From Promerops cafer (taxonomy: Eukaryota > Chordata > Aves > Passeriformes > Nectariniidae): a DNA stretch of 64,000 nucleotides. The stretch lies in NCBI GenBank assembly GCA_013398275.1, contig VZSE01009971.1, forward strand, positions 89,014 to 153,013, given 5' to 3'. Below, in pieces: positions 23,885 through 35,700 of the stretch. Both the position numbers and the translations under genes were made by a program. How positions within the stretch are numbered: the first letter of the stretch is position 1; each line of letters begins with the position of its first letter. Below the pieces are notes generated by a model. The model was not told the DNA's origin and ran no database searches. It saw nothing but the letters and a program-made list of their open reading frames with translations.

Positions 23885-24660
23885 GTTCATCAGGAATAAT
23901 GCAGATGGGTGTGGAACACACTTTGGCCACACCCACACTGGTACTTTATCCTGCAACCATTGACAGAACCTAAATCCACCTAGTTCTAGCTCACTTCTAA
24001 AAGCCTTTTTCCTCCTGTTGCCTGCTCGCTGTCAGTTCTTGTCTGAAGCAGGGTGCAGGTGTTATCTGTTAATTCTGACACCCACTTCTTGTGTTCTTGC
24101 TGGGAGGGCAGACCCACAGCCAGCTCCTTCCTGCTGAAAAAAACACTCAGACCAGCCCCACCTCAGCTGCCCTCGTGTCTGTGTCTGTAGAATTCCTGAC
24201 CATGATGGATGGTGCCCTCTCCTTGAGTGATTTTTGTGCACTTTGCTGGTGTATGGTTAGAGCAGGGCAAGGTGTGAGGCTCATGTAGGAGTTTGGAGGG
24301 GAAGGGCTGTTTTCTGGCACTGTGAATAACTGTGGGGTCACCCAGGAGTGGGGGGAGAGCAGGGAAGAACTCAAGACTCAACAGTTCTGTTTTTACTGTA
24401 ATTTCTACTGAGTATGGGAGAATGACCTTTTGCACCTGATCTAACTGTGGACCTTACTAAATTTGATTTTGAAAAAGTGGACTGTAAATTCTTGAGATGA
24501 AAAAGGCAGCACTGACATCTTAAGTTCTTTAACTTCATAGTTTGATTCATGTAACTCAGACTTTAATGTGCTTGAATATAGTAAAAAATACACTACAGTC
24601 ACAAATGGGACATTAAAACTTTTTTAAAAGCCCCTTTCCCCCTAAAGGTCGGTATTCTTG

Positions 24661-24727
24661 TGTTTACATATGAAGATCATTTGCACCTTTACAAGGAAAA
24701 CAAGTATTCTGTAAACAAATGTTTACA
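24661..24727 (+). promoter_or_regulatory. Pair of miR-30 family 8-mer target sites in the KLHL20 3' UTR
   Basis: TGTTTACA occurs at 24661-24668 and 24720-24727. It is the complement of the miR-30-5p seed (GUAAACA) plus the flanking A. The second copy forms the right half of a perfect inverted repeat with TGTAAACA at 24710-24717. Function is inferred from the seed match alone. Confidence 0.5.
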
Positions 24728-24782
24728 TGTATCATTTATGCTTTTTTCTAGCATGAGTAACTTGTATAAATAGTGCTATCTT

Positions 24783-24788
24783 AATAAA
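24783..24788 (+). terminator. Distal poly(A) signal of KLHL20
   Basis: AATAAA is followed by a T-rich/GT-rich stretch (TTTCTTCTATGCTCTTCTTG, then GGTTTGTTCC) typical of a downstream cleavage element. It is the better of the two candidates and lies about 1.8 kb before the CENPL stop codon on the opposite strand. Confidence 0.6.
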
Positions 24789-24805
24789 TTTCTTCTATGC
24801 TCTTC

Positions 24806-26580
24806 TTGGTTTGTTCCTTGGGGTGAAAGCAGTGGGGGGTGTTTGTCTGTGGTTTATATGGACAAAGATGCTGGAGGGTTTTTTTTTTCAGATAAATCCC
24901 AGTAAAAGAGGCTTAAAACTTTGCTGTTTCTTGTTACCCATCACATCATTCAGAACCAGCTTTTTCTGGAAGTATCTATGCTATCTGGCTAAATCTTATC
25001 TCTGCTCACTTAACTGCATTTACCAATGAGGACAACACAAGGAAGAGGTTAAAAGAGGCTATAAGGATTTAGGTTTTTAGAGATTTATGCAAATTTGTTG
25101 GAAAGAGCTGAGCATTAGATTTAAAACTTAGCCCTGGGTGTAACAGTCCTATTTTCAAACCAAATACAGGTGCCAGTTATTTCCAGACCTTGTAGTCCTT
25201 TGTCCAGTGCTCTTCTGACTCCAGATAGCAAACTTTGTCTGAGATATTTCAAAAAAGGAAACTAAAGCACCAGAAGTGATAGTTTAAGTAGCTGCTGAGC
25301 TGCCAAGACCTTCAGAGGATCACTTAGCTGCTTTTACCAGAGTAAGAGTTACCACAGACTTCAACCTTAACATGCAAAAATAATCCATCTTCAACTAGTA
25401 AAGAATCTGAAACCAAGTGTGTATTTCTTTGTTTAATTCTGGAAATAGGTTAGGAACTAGGCATGCACTTATGTCATGTTAGGCAGTTTTACACTGGGAA
25501 AAGAAAGGAAACTTGCATCCTTAGCACAAATCAGCTCCTAGAGATGCTGCACAAGTGTGAAGCAAGAAACTAGACCTGGAATTTTGCTGTTCACAGAAGC
25601 ATTTAATAAGTAACAAGTGGTGGTTTGGTCAGGTAAGCTGTAGTTGGAAATAAGCTCCATGCAAGGATATGTTTAATTAGACAGTGGTGGTCTTTCCTTA
25701 AGACCAAAGGTGGAAAATATTTTCTTTATTTAGTACTGTATTACAAAATGTCTTAGCAGGTGCTACTTTGTGCTCCTTAAATGTCTAGCCAGGCACTGTG
25801 CACTGTCCCTCTGAACTCTTACCTGCTCCAGAAGGGAGGGATGGATCCAACATCAAATTCTAGCACACAGCTCCAACCCTGAGAGCTCTGTGGCCTACAG
25901 GATTACATCCAAGATTACAAACATCAGGACAAAGCCTAGTAACTCTATCAAGCTTGTCCACACCTCACTTTCCTATCTATTAACTTGCCTGGAAGGACCA
26001 ACAGGCTGACAAGTGCCTTGTGTCCAATCTCATGCTCAACTGGAACATAAATGAACATTATCACCATTATCACCAAGTACCCTTAACAAGCTAAAAAGGG
26101 AGTTAGAAACCTGGATTTTTCTGCCCTGGATTGTAGAGCATGCACCCTTTCTCAGGTGTGCTGAACTTTGCATTTAGACTAGCCCAAGAGTAGTCACAGT
26201 TTAGCCTAGGTCAAGTTAGCTTAGGCTGTCCAGTGAAAACCAACTTTGAAACAGAAGAAATACCTGCCAGTAAGTTGCATCAAGAATTTGCACTCTTTGA
26301 GCTGATACCTGCACATAAATGAAATGAGTGACTGAGGAAACAAAGCTGCTCAGGAAGCTGTCACAAGTTTGCATTGCAGCCCTTCTTCTTCAGGGCCAAA
26401 TGTCTGCTTGACTTTGCTGTGCATGGAGTTACACAGCCAAGTGCTGGAGTTACAGTCTGACTTTGGACAGCCAGAATGAGAGGAAAGAAGATGCTGCAGG
26501 AGTGAGTTTCCTGGTGGTTTCTCAGCACAGATTGTCCAGACAGAAAGCCTTTTTAGTATGAAGAGCTACTGAAATGGCTC
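24806..26580. other. Convergent KLHL20/CENPL intergenic segment including the CENPL 3' UTR
   Basis: On the minus strand this is downstream of the CENPL stop codon, and its right part (from about 25,700) is probably CENPL 3' UTR. No open frame or repeat family is recognised. Confidence 0.5.
25725..25730 (-). terminator. Candidate poly(A) signal of CENPL
   Basis: TTTATT on the + strand reads AATAAA on the minus strand, about 850 nt after the CENPL stop codon. It is the only canonical signal I find between the stop and the KLHL20 3' end. Confidence 0.45.
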
Positions 26581-26652
26581 TCACTGTATCTGAGAGATTG
26601 CGAGTTCAGTCAGTAGCATCAGCACTCCAGGCAGGTATTGGCTGTGCAGAAT
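26581..26652 (-). CDS. CENPL: CENPL last coding exon
   Basis: The acceptor TTTCTTGCAG ends at 26653. It encodes ILHSQYLPGVLMLLTELAIS and ends QIQ then TGA (+ strand 26581-26583). The tail parallels the mammalian ending in length and in the LTELAI block. Confidence 0.93.
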   Translation of the reverse strand: MLHSQYLPGVLMLLTELAISQIQ

Positions 26653-29502
26653 CTGCAAGAAAGAGAAAAAAGCCTGTCAAAGCAACAATTGCAATTTCCA
26701 CACCCTGAAGTCCTGGTTGGAAGGAAATTACCAAGTGTTCTGTGTGTTCATTCAGCTGCTCTGTTGTTGCTTTACTTTCCCCATACTTGAATTCTATCCC
26801 ATTATGAAAAGCCATAACTGAATTTACACAACACACATTCCACCCTTCAGAAAGCCTGAGATATCTTTGTGTGCCTACCTGCAACAGAAAAAGTTGTTTC
26901 AGACAGTTTGAAGCTATTACAGATAAAAACAAGCAACGTGCTCCTCATCATAGGGTAAATTTAAACAACTGCATTTACACAGAGTGTTCTTTAACTCAGA
27001 AGAAAATATTGTATTGCTTGAAGGATTAATGTTCCATGGTTTGAAGGATATTAGAGATACCTCTGTAGAAAGACCAGCACCTTTATGAAAAGGGATACAC
27101 CTGGAGGAGTCTCCTGCCTGTGTCTTAGTAACTACAACACTAGAAAGCTAGTGAACGTTTAAGTTTGGGATCTTTTTAAGTCCAAAAGGAGTTTTTTTAT
27201 GGCCTAAAAAACTTTCCTGTTCATACCACAGCTAATACACCTATTTCTGGCCCCAGGCAAGTAGCTTCTGCTGCAACACAGTAATAAAATACTGTACTGG
27301 CAGCTGCCTCACCTCCAAAGCTAAGTATGACTAGTAAAAGCTGAGGGTTTAACAACTCCTTGTAGGAAATCATGCAAAAGAAACATGAGACCTTCAGGTA
27401 CAGCTATTTTATTTGCCCAGCATTAGGACAACCTGCTACTAAGGGCCTCACCTTTACAATCCCATCACAGTGTGCCGAGGCAACCGCCGTGGAAACCTTC
27501 ACCAGCTTTGCAGCTGACAAGTGGATCTTGAAGTGCCTGTGGAAGTGGGCATAAAGGCAGTCCATGAAGACATCCACCTCCTCTTGGGTGATCTCTCCTG
27601 GCGTTTTTTGCACCGTGTCCCACAGAGCTTTGGCATCCTCTGGGTGGATGGCGTATGAAATATCCAGGGGCTGCGACAGGCGGGGCACGGAGAAGACGAG
27701 TTCCACGGCAGAGGCAACTCTGTCCAGCTTGCAGCCAGCCCACATGGCCACCATCCAGCTGAGGTTCAGGGGGCTGATGGCCAGGCGGCGGAAGCAGCAG
27801 TCGAAAGTCTTCTGGAACCAGCTTCCAACCAAGGACGTGTAGCTCTCGGCGCCGTGGGCCAGGAACAGGGGCAGGCAGGTGAAGTCCTCCGGCACGTTCT
27901 CGGAAAGGTCATCCCCGAACACGGAGCAGAACCAGCCCGACCACACCACTTTGTCTTCAGAGCTCCTGGAGGAAGCTCGTGACCTCGAAGAGAGCTGGCG
28001 TGGGGAGAAGAATTTCAATGCAGCAAAGCAAGTATGGCTTTTTTCTTTTTGTCAGCTAGAAATAGATTTTGATTTAAAGTTTTAAGTGTTTGGTGGAAGT
28101 GGGTTTTTTTTCCCCCTTAGGACCTTGCATGCAATGCTGTTTTCTGTCAAACACGTACAGTTATTCAGTCTGTACATTACATCCCTAAAAGTTGAATGCA
28201 ATTCTGTTAAAAACAGCAAAAAAAGGGCTTTTAACTTCCTTAGGAACAGTCCTGAGATCTGAGTTTATGCTGCTTAACTCCCGTGGTACATCCTGCAACC
28301 ACTGCCACAATGAACTTGACATTTCAGTAGCACATTTCACCTGAGGCAAAGCATTTCAGAAATATTAATTAGACCTGAGCTCTGGCCAGGAAGTGGGATT
28401 ATACCAGCTTTATCCAGGGAGATAAATAACCCATCCAAGTCCAAGCAGTAAATTGACTGCTGCACTAAAACATCAGACAGAGATTGCTCTGTATAGTTGT
28501 ACTCTGATGCTGTTAAAAAGTTGAACTCAAACTTGCTATTTACTGTATGCATTGCTTAGGGGAGATCACAGAATCAATTAGGCTGAAAAAGACCTCTGAG
28601 GTCATCAAATCCAGCCTGTGACCAAACACAACCTTGTCATTAGACCAGGGTTTTGACTGTGTCACATCCAGTCTTTCATTAAACACCTCCAGGGATGGTG
28701 ACTCCACCATCTCCCAGGGCAGCCAATTCCAATGTCTGATCATCCTTTCTGTGAAGAAACTTCCTAATGTCCAACCTAAACCTCCCCCGGCACAGCTTAA
28801 GACTATAAATATTCTGTTCCAGCTAAAACCAGACAGGATTCAGTTTCATTACATCACAGTGGATGCTCCAGTAGTCATTCCATCACAGCTAGGGTTTAAT
28901 TTTGGGGTTTTCTTTCGAGGCAAAGCGTTTCATCACAGCAAAAACAGCCCGAAAAACGCCTGTCTCCACGACCAGCCCCCTCACCTGCACAAGGAGGGCA
29001 GCCTGGTCCTGCTCGCTGCCCCTGAGGTCGCCAAGGCTGGACAGGGCCACCTTGATGTCCAGCTCGACGCCCACCTCCACCGCCAGCCCCTTCTGCTTCT
29101 CGGCGGCGACGAAGGCGCTGAGCAGCCGCGCGTAGTCCCTGAGGCGGGTGCGGTGGAAGCGGTACAGGGGGGTCACGCTGTACAGCGTCCAGGCTTTACG
29201 CAGCAGGAACGCTGTTTTCTGCGGATCCGCGTTTTCCTAGGCGGAAACAAAAGAAAAGGAATAAGGCTGAAGCCCGCTTTTCCCGCGCGGCGAGAGCGGG
29301 GCAGGGCGGCTGAGGGGACCGGGAGGGGACAAGGAGCACCGCCGCCTCCCCGTACCTGAGAGCACAGCGCTGGCACGATGAGGCGGCCGCTGGGGCTGAT
29401 GCCGAGGCGGCCGTGGGTCCGGCCGAAGGGCAGAACCCGGGAGAGCCGCCTGAGGCTGGGCAGGGTCCGCGCCGCACCGTCCTCGGGCGCCTCCTCCGCC
29501 AT
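26581..29502 (-). CDS. CENPL: Centromere protein L, full coding span (4 coding exons)
   Basis: Subunit of the constitutive centromere-associated network. CENP-L pairs with CENP-N, which reads the CENP-A nucleosome, and helps anchor the kinetochore. In transcription order the coding exons are 29502-29356, 29236-28985, 27994-27452 and 26652-26581, giving 49+84+181+23 = 337 residues plus TGA (human about 344). Recognised blocks include DPQKTAFLL, TPLYRF, AAEKQKGLAVEVG, WFCSVFGD, EDFTCLPLFLAHGAES, WFQKTFDC, IHPEDAKALWD, TPGEITQEEVDVFMDCLY, FHRHFKIHLSA and LTELAI. All introns are phase 0. The start chosen is the ATG at 29502, in a strong context (GCGGCCATGG). An in-frame ATG at 29577 would add 25 residues. 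The N-terminal 45 residues are Arg/Pro-rich and poorly conserved. Confidence 0.95.
27452..27994 (-). CDS. CENPL: CENPL coding exon 3 (main folded core)
   Basis: The acceptor CACGCCAG ends at 27995 and the donor GTGAGG begins at 27451. It encodes 181 residues, starting with a Ser/Arg-rich stretch and then EDKVVWSGWFCSVFGD through VASAHCDGIVK. Confidence 0.95.
28567..28805 (-). mobile_element. CR1 LINE 3' fragment in CENPL intron 2
   Basis: On the + strand it reads as reversed CR1: CACAGAATCA, then AAAAGACCTCTGAGGTCATC, the CACCTCCAGGGATGGTGACTC block and AAACTTCCTAATGTCCAACC. It is 5'-truncated and non-coding, and lies on the same strand as CENPL. Confidence 0.85.
28985..29236 (-). CDS. CENPL: CENPL coding exon 2
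   Basis: The acceptor CCTAG ends at 29237 and the donor GTGAGG follows 28985. It encodes 84 residues from ENADPQKTAFLL to AALLVQ, including the highly conserved AEKQKGLAVEVG block. Confidence 0.95.
29356..29502 (-). CDS. CENPL: CENPL coding exon 1
   Basis: It encodes MAEEAPEDGA at the start and ends VPALCSQ before the donor GTACGG (+ strand 29350-29355). The CSQ-DPQK junction matches the human CSQ...DPQK order. GC-rich; it is part of the CpG-rich promoter block. Confidence 0.85.
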
Positions 29503-29717
29503 GGCCGCCGCGGCCCGCCGGCGCCGTTCGAACTTCATTCCCGTCGGGCCCCGCGCGGGGGCGCGCCCCTCCGCCATCTTTGAGGCGGGCGGCAGTGAGG
29601 GCAGGAGGCGGCGGTGGCTGTGGAGGTTTCCCCTTTTCCCCTCCGGAGCCCTTGTTCTTCACCCCGCGCGGGTCTGTGGCGCTCCTCCCGTGCTTCTGGC
29701 TGAGGGGCGGCTCCGGG
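29503..29717. promoter_or_regulatory. CENPL/DARS2 bidirectional promoter
   Basis: Only 215 bp separate the two divergent start codons. The segment is GC-rich, lacks an obvious TATA box and contains a YY1-type core (CCGCCATCTT at 29571-29580, AAGATGGCGG on the minus strand), common at TATA-less vertebrate promoters. Transcription starts of both genes must fall here or in the adjoining island. Confidence 0.8.
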
Positions 29718-29787
29718 ATGGCGCTCCCCCGGCTGCTGGTGCGAGCGCTGCACCGGGCGGCCGCTGCCGCCGCACCCGCGGCTCCAG
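29718..29787 (+). CDS. DARS2: DARS2 coding exon 1 (mitochondrial presequence)
   Basis: It encodes MALPRLLVRALHRAAAAAAP plus AAP and one base of an Asp codon before the donor GTGAGG. It has basic residues, no acidic ones, and an amphipathic pattern typical of matrix targeting. It is shorter than the human presequence. Confidence 0.92.
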
Positions 29788-32700
29788 GTGAGGAGGAGCG
29801 CTGGCCTCATCCCCTCGAGATTTGGGGTTATTTTCTCCCGGGATACGGGCCAAGGTAGTCCACACAGTCAATTAATATCACGCTTGCGGCAAGTTATTTT
29901 TGCTGTATCACTTTATTAAGTGTCTCGTCTAAATCTCTTTTAATTCTAAAGGCTGTCATGGGGGTAGTGAGATTGGCTCTTAATGGTATCCTTCAGGCTT
30001 CTTGCAAGCTGAACCTCTTGCACATTCTGTAAGCGGTGTGCTTGGTTCTGTTATAAACACATATAATAAGGTTGGCTTTCGCATTTATATGTTATTAATA
30101 AGTATTTAAATCTAGTCTAAATTATTATTTTAGTCACTTGTAATTTTGTAAGTTAAGTATGTATTGTTAGCCGTGTGAGTCCTTTGTGTGACTAAAATAT
30201 GTAAAGTTGTCTTTTTCCTGACTTATCCATGTGATAACAGTAACACAAACCAGAATAACAAATTTAAAAAAAAAATGCCCAAAAGAAGAAAAGAAGACAC
30301 ATTACTTTTCTCAAAAAGAGTATAAAAAACAAATCACCCAAAGTTTATTGATGATAGGCTAAGATAAGAAGACTCAGAAAACAATAGACCACTGTAACAC
30401 CCGAAGAAATGTCTGAATAATGTGTAAGTTAATGCATGTAACCCTAACTATATTATATTATCTTATATTATTGGCTTTTCACTAATGTTTAAGTGAATGC
30501 TATATGTATAATGTTGAAAAACTTTATCATATGAATATAGTTTCTTTTGTTGCTGACAAAGCTTAGAAATAACAGGATGTGAAGAAAAGCTTTTGCTAAC
30601 TCAAGAAAGTACAAAATAAACAAGAGATCCATCTGTCCGAATAAAAATAACAGTTAAATACAAAAGAAGAAAGTAATTGATCAGAACAATGCACAGACTA
30701 GCAACACAAGAAAATGTAGAAGAAGATAAGAAAATACTGATTTACAAGATAAAAGAAGGGGGGGAATTAGTAAAAACATATATAAGAAAATGCTTCTCAA
30801 AGTTAAAGTGTGCTTCTTAGCTAAATACCAAGGCACCCAGCTGTATTAACCATTTGCTTTATGTCTGTCTCCTATTGTCTTTATTCTTATTAAACCTTTT
30901 TTATTTTACCACAGGTAAACCTAATTTTTCACAGTTCCATGGCTTAGGCCATGATTACAGGCACACGGGTGCCTGTGCAAACCTTTCTGTAACCATGGTT
31001 CAAGACTTCTTCCAGTTGTTTCAGGCAGGAACTGTTCAATTTACACCTGCAAGGTGTGAATTGACACACACACCTCCATGTGTGTTTAATTCTTGGTTTG
31101 TTAAGCCCTGTTCTGCTGTGTCACCACCAGGAAATGCAGCAGCAGGACAAGGGGGCATGGCTTTGAACTGAAGGAGGGCAGGCTTGGGTTGGATATTGGA
31201 AGAAATTCTTCCCTGTGAGGGTGGGCAGGCCCTGGCACAGTTGCCCAGAGAAGCTGTGGCTGCCCCTGGATCCCTGGAAGTGTCCAAGGCCAGGCCAGAT
31301 GGGGCTCTGAACAACCTGGGATAGTGGAAAGTGTCCCTGCCCAGGCACGGGGGTGGAATGAGATGAACTTTAAAGTCCTTGAAACCCAAACTGTTCTATG
31401 ATTCTAGATTTAAATGTGGAATTATCAGCATCCCTCAGGATTGATCTGTGACTTTTGCTTCTCTTGCTCCTGAAATTTGCAGGGCAACAGTTTGCAGCAA
31501 GTATCTTTATGAAAGTTTAACTGAGAAACATTAATAATCCCTGTTTAAAATACATTTAGACTATCTTCATTTCATTTTTATGACATAGTATCTTAGTGCA
31601 GATCTATATAGGAAGTAACTTCTCCATATATTTATAAATTATATTGGGAGGGAAAAATCTATTATTTATTCTGTCTCATCTGCAAAAGCCACGAGTGATT
31701 ATTATTATTTTTTTTAATTTAAGACTTCAACAGTTTTGTCACTCGGACCAACACGTGTGGAGAGCTGCGTTCTGCTCATGTGGGACAGAAGGTGACCCTG
31801 TATGGATGGGTTCAATACCAAAGGTAAGTGCAAACCATGGTGAAAATGGAGATGATTATTTGCCAGATCCAGCCCAAGCTGTGTTTCATCCACCATTGCT
31901 CTCCAGTGATGGCCTGCATGTGTTTTTTGGTTTTAGGAGGTCCTGAGTGTCTCATCTTTGAGCAGTTGTGGATGGGGACCCAGGAAAAGGAGTTAGGATT
32001 ATTGCAATGTGATCGTGGTGATCTTGTTTTTAAAGACACCAGAGCATGTCCCATTGGGCAGTTTTTTGAAGGATAAAGCACAGTGGCAGCTGTCCCAGCT
32101 GCAGCTTGAAGAAATCAAGTTTTAAGGTTTTGGGTCTGGCAGTGTGGATTGTTCATGTGGAACTTTTTATGGGACAAGCATTCCCCTGCTTGACTTGTGA
32201 TTGGATTTTGTTGTTGTTGTTTTTATTCCACTTGAACTTTAGCTCTGTTGCTCATTTAATTGTTTTTAGCTGAATGATGTTTCCCAGCAGGAAAATTCAC
32301 ATGTCTAGAATCCCTGCTCTGTGTGCATGAAAGCTCAAGTCAAAATCCTGCCTCTCCTGGTTATTTGTATGTTGTCTGAGGCTGGTCACAATGTGAAATA
32401 AATTGTTCAGGTTAGGTTCAGGTGTGGGAAAAGTGTCTATAGTTCAGTACTTGGAAGTGCTTTGGGATGAGTTGCAGGGTACTAAAAGTGTAGCCAATTG
32501 CCATATGCTTTAAAAAGTAGAAACTACTAAATTTGTGAAAAAAATGTTCCTCCTTTTGTGCTTTTCATGGATCAGACAAGGCCTGTTTCTGGTTTTGAGG
32601 GACTTCCAGGGACTGACCCAGGTCATCATTCCTCAGGATGAGGTAAGTGCTACCAAAACATGAGTCTGTGTTTTTATTTTTCCTTTGGTAGCTTGGCTTC

Positions 32701-35700
32701 AGCAGCCACAGATAAGGAAGGACTTTGTCAAACTGAGTGCTCTGACTCACGAGTAGATTGAAGTGTCGTGAGAGCCCTGACCTGACACTGCAACAGAAGC
32801 ATCAGTGCTGTTTCCCTTGCCTTAAGAGTGATTTTGGATTGAGGTGCTTGGCCACAGTGCCTTTGTGCTGTTGTTTGAATTTCTGTGAGGCCCTGTCCTC
32901 TCCCTGCAGGCACATTCCCACGTGAAGGAGCTCCTGTCCAACGCGCCGGTGGAGTCTGTGCTGCGAGTGACAGGGACGGTGTCCCCTCGGCCCCCGGGGC
33001 AGGAGAACCCGGTGAGGCTGGGCTGGTGGGGGGCCCTCAGGGCTTTTATTCCTTGAAGGAAACAACCCTGGATGGTGGGATTATGGTGAGCTCTGTGTCA
33101 GAGCATCACCACGGGGTCTGGCTGGGTGACAGCCCATCCTCAGATAGTGTGAGGTGAAATAAGGGCTGTGTCAGATAACAGGAGAATCTCAAAGCACATT
33201 ACAGGCACCCACAAATTAAACTGGATCCCAGCCCTTTGCAGGGATAATGCTGGCTTTTCCAGGCTTTCAAACTGTGGTGGGAATTTCTTTTGCTTGAAAA
33301 TAAATATTGTCATTTTGAGTTCCATGGCATGTGGTGACCTGTTTATTGATTTTGCTGGTCTCCTTGTATAGGAGACAGAGGTTGAATAATTTTTTAATGT
33401 TCTGCATTCCTCAGCTGTCATTGTAATCAGCTGTAGACTGATCTTTCAGGATCATACATAGAACTGGCAGGTCTAAAAAGAGGACTGTATTTATGATCAT
33501 AACTCCTTTTTGCTCCATCTTGTAGATGTCCACTTAAAATCCAGGCTTCAAGCAACACCTTTATTTCTTTTATTAATTTCTTGTTTTGTGGGAAGGTTGT
33601 GTGTCCTTACCCCTGGTGAATTGCAAGAGTCCTGCAGGATCAAGTGAACTTTGCTGTGCCTCAGTGCTGTGTGGGGGGAGCTGCCTGCCCTCCCTCGGGA
33701 TAGAGCCAAAAGAAGACCAGTTCTGAGAACTGGAAGTTCTGACAAGTTCCTCATAATTTGCCTTTTTTGACTCGTATTAAGGGCTGCTGCTGCTCATGCT
33801 CACTGAAACCTACACTGTGTGGTTTTGTTGGGGCTCATGTGTTTAGGGACCAGTATGCTACTGGGAAAGAAGCTGCCATCTTTGGGGAGGGGACTTGTGT
33901 TTCTCTGAACAGAAGGGAAATCTGGAAGAAATCTGTCCTTGGGAGAAGCTCTCTGATATATACACTGTATTAGAAGGCAGGGAGGGTAATCACGTTGCTT
34001 CTTTTTTTCCTTTGACCATCTGTGAAATACCTTTGTCCAACTGTTTTGGGTTTAATTTTTTTTGCCTTTTTGTTCTAGAAAATGCCAACAGGGGATATTG
34101 AAGTGAAGGCAGAGACTGCAGAGATCCTAAACTCCTGCAAGAAGCTGCCTTTTGAAATCAAGGATTTTATCAAGGTGTCTGTGTTTTTCTTTTCTTTTTC
34201 TTATCAAAGTGATGGCTTTTCACTAAAATTGGGAATTTCCCCAGGGTGATGGCAAAACATCTGAGAGCTGAGTGTGGTTCTCCCCACTTCACTTTAGAGG
34301 AATGATGGTATTTAAAACAGGGGTGCTCTTTGTTTGCTGGGAGGATTTATTTCCAATTAGAGCTAAGCAGAAAACAGGGCTTGAAAGATTCCAGATTTCT
34401 GGAAGAACTGATGGTAAAGGAAAGAGTGAAAGAAATGGCACTATGCTGAGTTTTTTGAGTGTGAAATGAGGCTGTTTTATTTGACCTGTGCAATCACAGA
34501 ATGGTTTGGGTTGGAAGGAACTTTAAAGATCATCTTGTTCCAAACCCCCTGCCATGGTAGGGATGCCACCCACTGCACCTGGGTTGCTCAGAGCTTCATC
34601 CAACCTGGCCTTGAACACTTCCAGGGATGGGGCAGCCACAACTTTTGTGGGCAGTTTGATTTTTCCTTCCAAGTGATTGCCACATTTGTGTAGGCCGTGG
34701 GTAACGGGCACGTTGTGGCAAGCGAGCACCATCCCTTTTTTAGCTTCTCCCTTTTTCTCTGTGGCTTTAGGAGCACCTTCACTGGACATGCAGTTTGAAT
34801 TTTGTCTCTTAATCCTGATTCTGTGTCCTCCCCAGAAGTCAGAGGCGCTGCGGATGCAGTATCGGTACCTGGACCTGCGCAGCTGCCGGCTGCAGTCCGC
34901 CCTGCGGCTGAGGTCTCGCGTGGTGATGAGGATGCGCGAGTACCTCTGCAATCTCCACGGTGAGGCAGCTGCAAACATTTCAGCTCTCCCTGCTGCTTCT
35001 TCCTACTGCTGCCAGAGATTCCTAACCAACTTGCTACTCCAAACTGGTCCCACTTAATAAGGACATGTCTGCTTGTGGCGGGGGTCTTTAGTGGGATGTT
35101 GTCAGGCCTGAAGAGCAAAGTATGGTGAAATCTCTTGGTATGCTGCAAGCCAGTTGTCTCAAATCAGCTGTTTCCAATAAGACTCTTTGCAGGTAGTTGC
35201 CCTCTTTTGGTCACCCAGTTGAGGCATGTCAGAGGGATGGATTTTGTTTAGGGCTTTTGCTTCTCTTAAAATCAGAAAGTGCTTTTTGGAAAACCAGTGC
35301 CTGGTTCATAATAGATGGAGAATTAACACATTTTCAGCCTGTTTGGAGTCCTCTGTCATCAAGAGTTCTGGCAGGACATCAGAGTAGCTCCGAGCCTTTA
35401 GATCTGTCATTACGGGAATAATTATTAGAAGTAGTAAAGTGTGTTGGTTTTGGAGAGGCTCCATGGTGTGCTAGATGACCTATTTTGCTGACTAACCCTA
35501 CTCTAGCCTACTCTGTCATGTTAGTTCTCCCTTCTTTCAGCATATTCTGTGTTTGTTCCCCAGGGTTCGTGGATGTAGAAACTCCAACTCTGTTTAAAAG
35601 AACCCCAGGGGTATGTATGTGATGCTTTTTGGCCTCTTGCAGCTGCACAGTCAGGGCTGAATCATTTCCCATTGCCACTCAGCCTTCATTGCTTTTCCCT

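Larger units (their letters stand above)
22526..24805 (+). other. KLHL20: KLHL20 3' untranslated region (inferred extent)
   Basis: AT-rich sequence after the stop codon holds two AATAAA signals, a TA/TG microsatellite, an LTR-like insertion and two TGTTTACA octamers near the distal end. The end is inferred from the distal poly(A) signal. No reading frame here resembles a protein family. Confidence 0.6.
29000..29830. other. CpG-rich island over the CENPL/DARS2 5' ends
   Basis: CpG dinucleotides are dense here compared with the AT-rich flanks. The block covers CENPL coding exons 1-2, the shared promoter and DARS2 exon 1. Borders are judged by eye. Confidence 0.75.
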
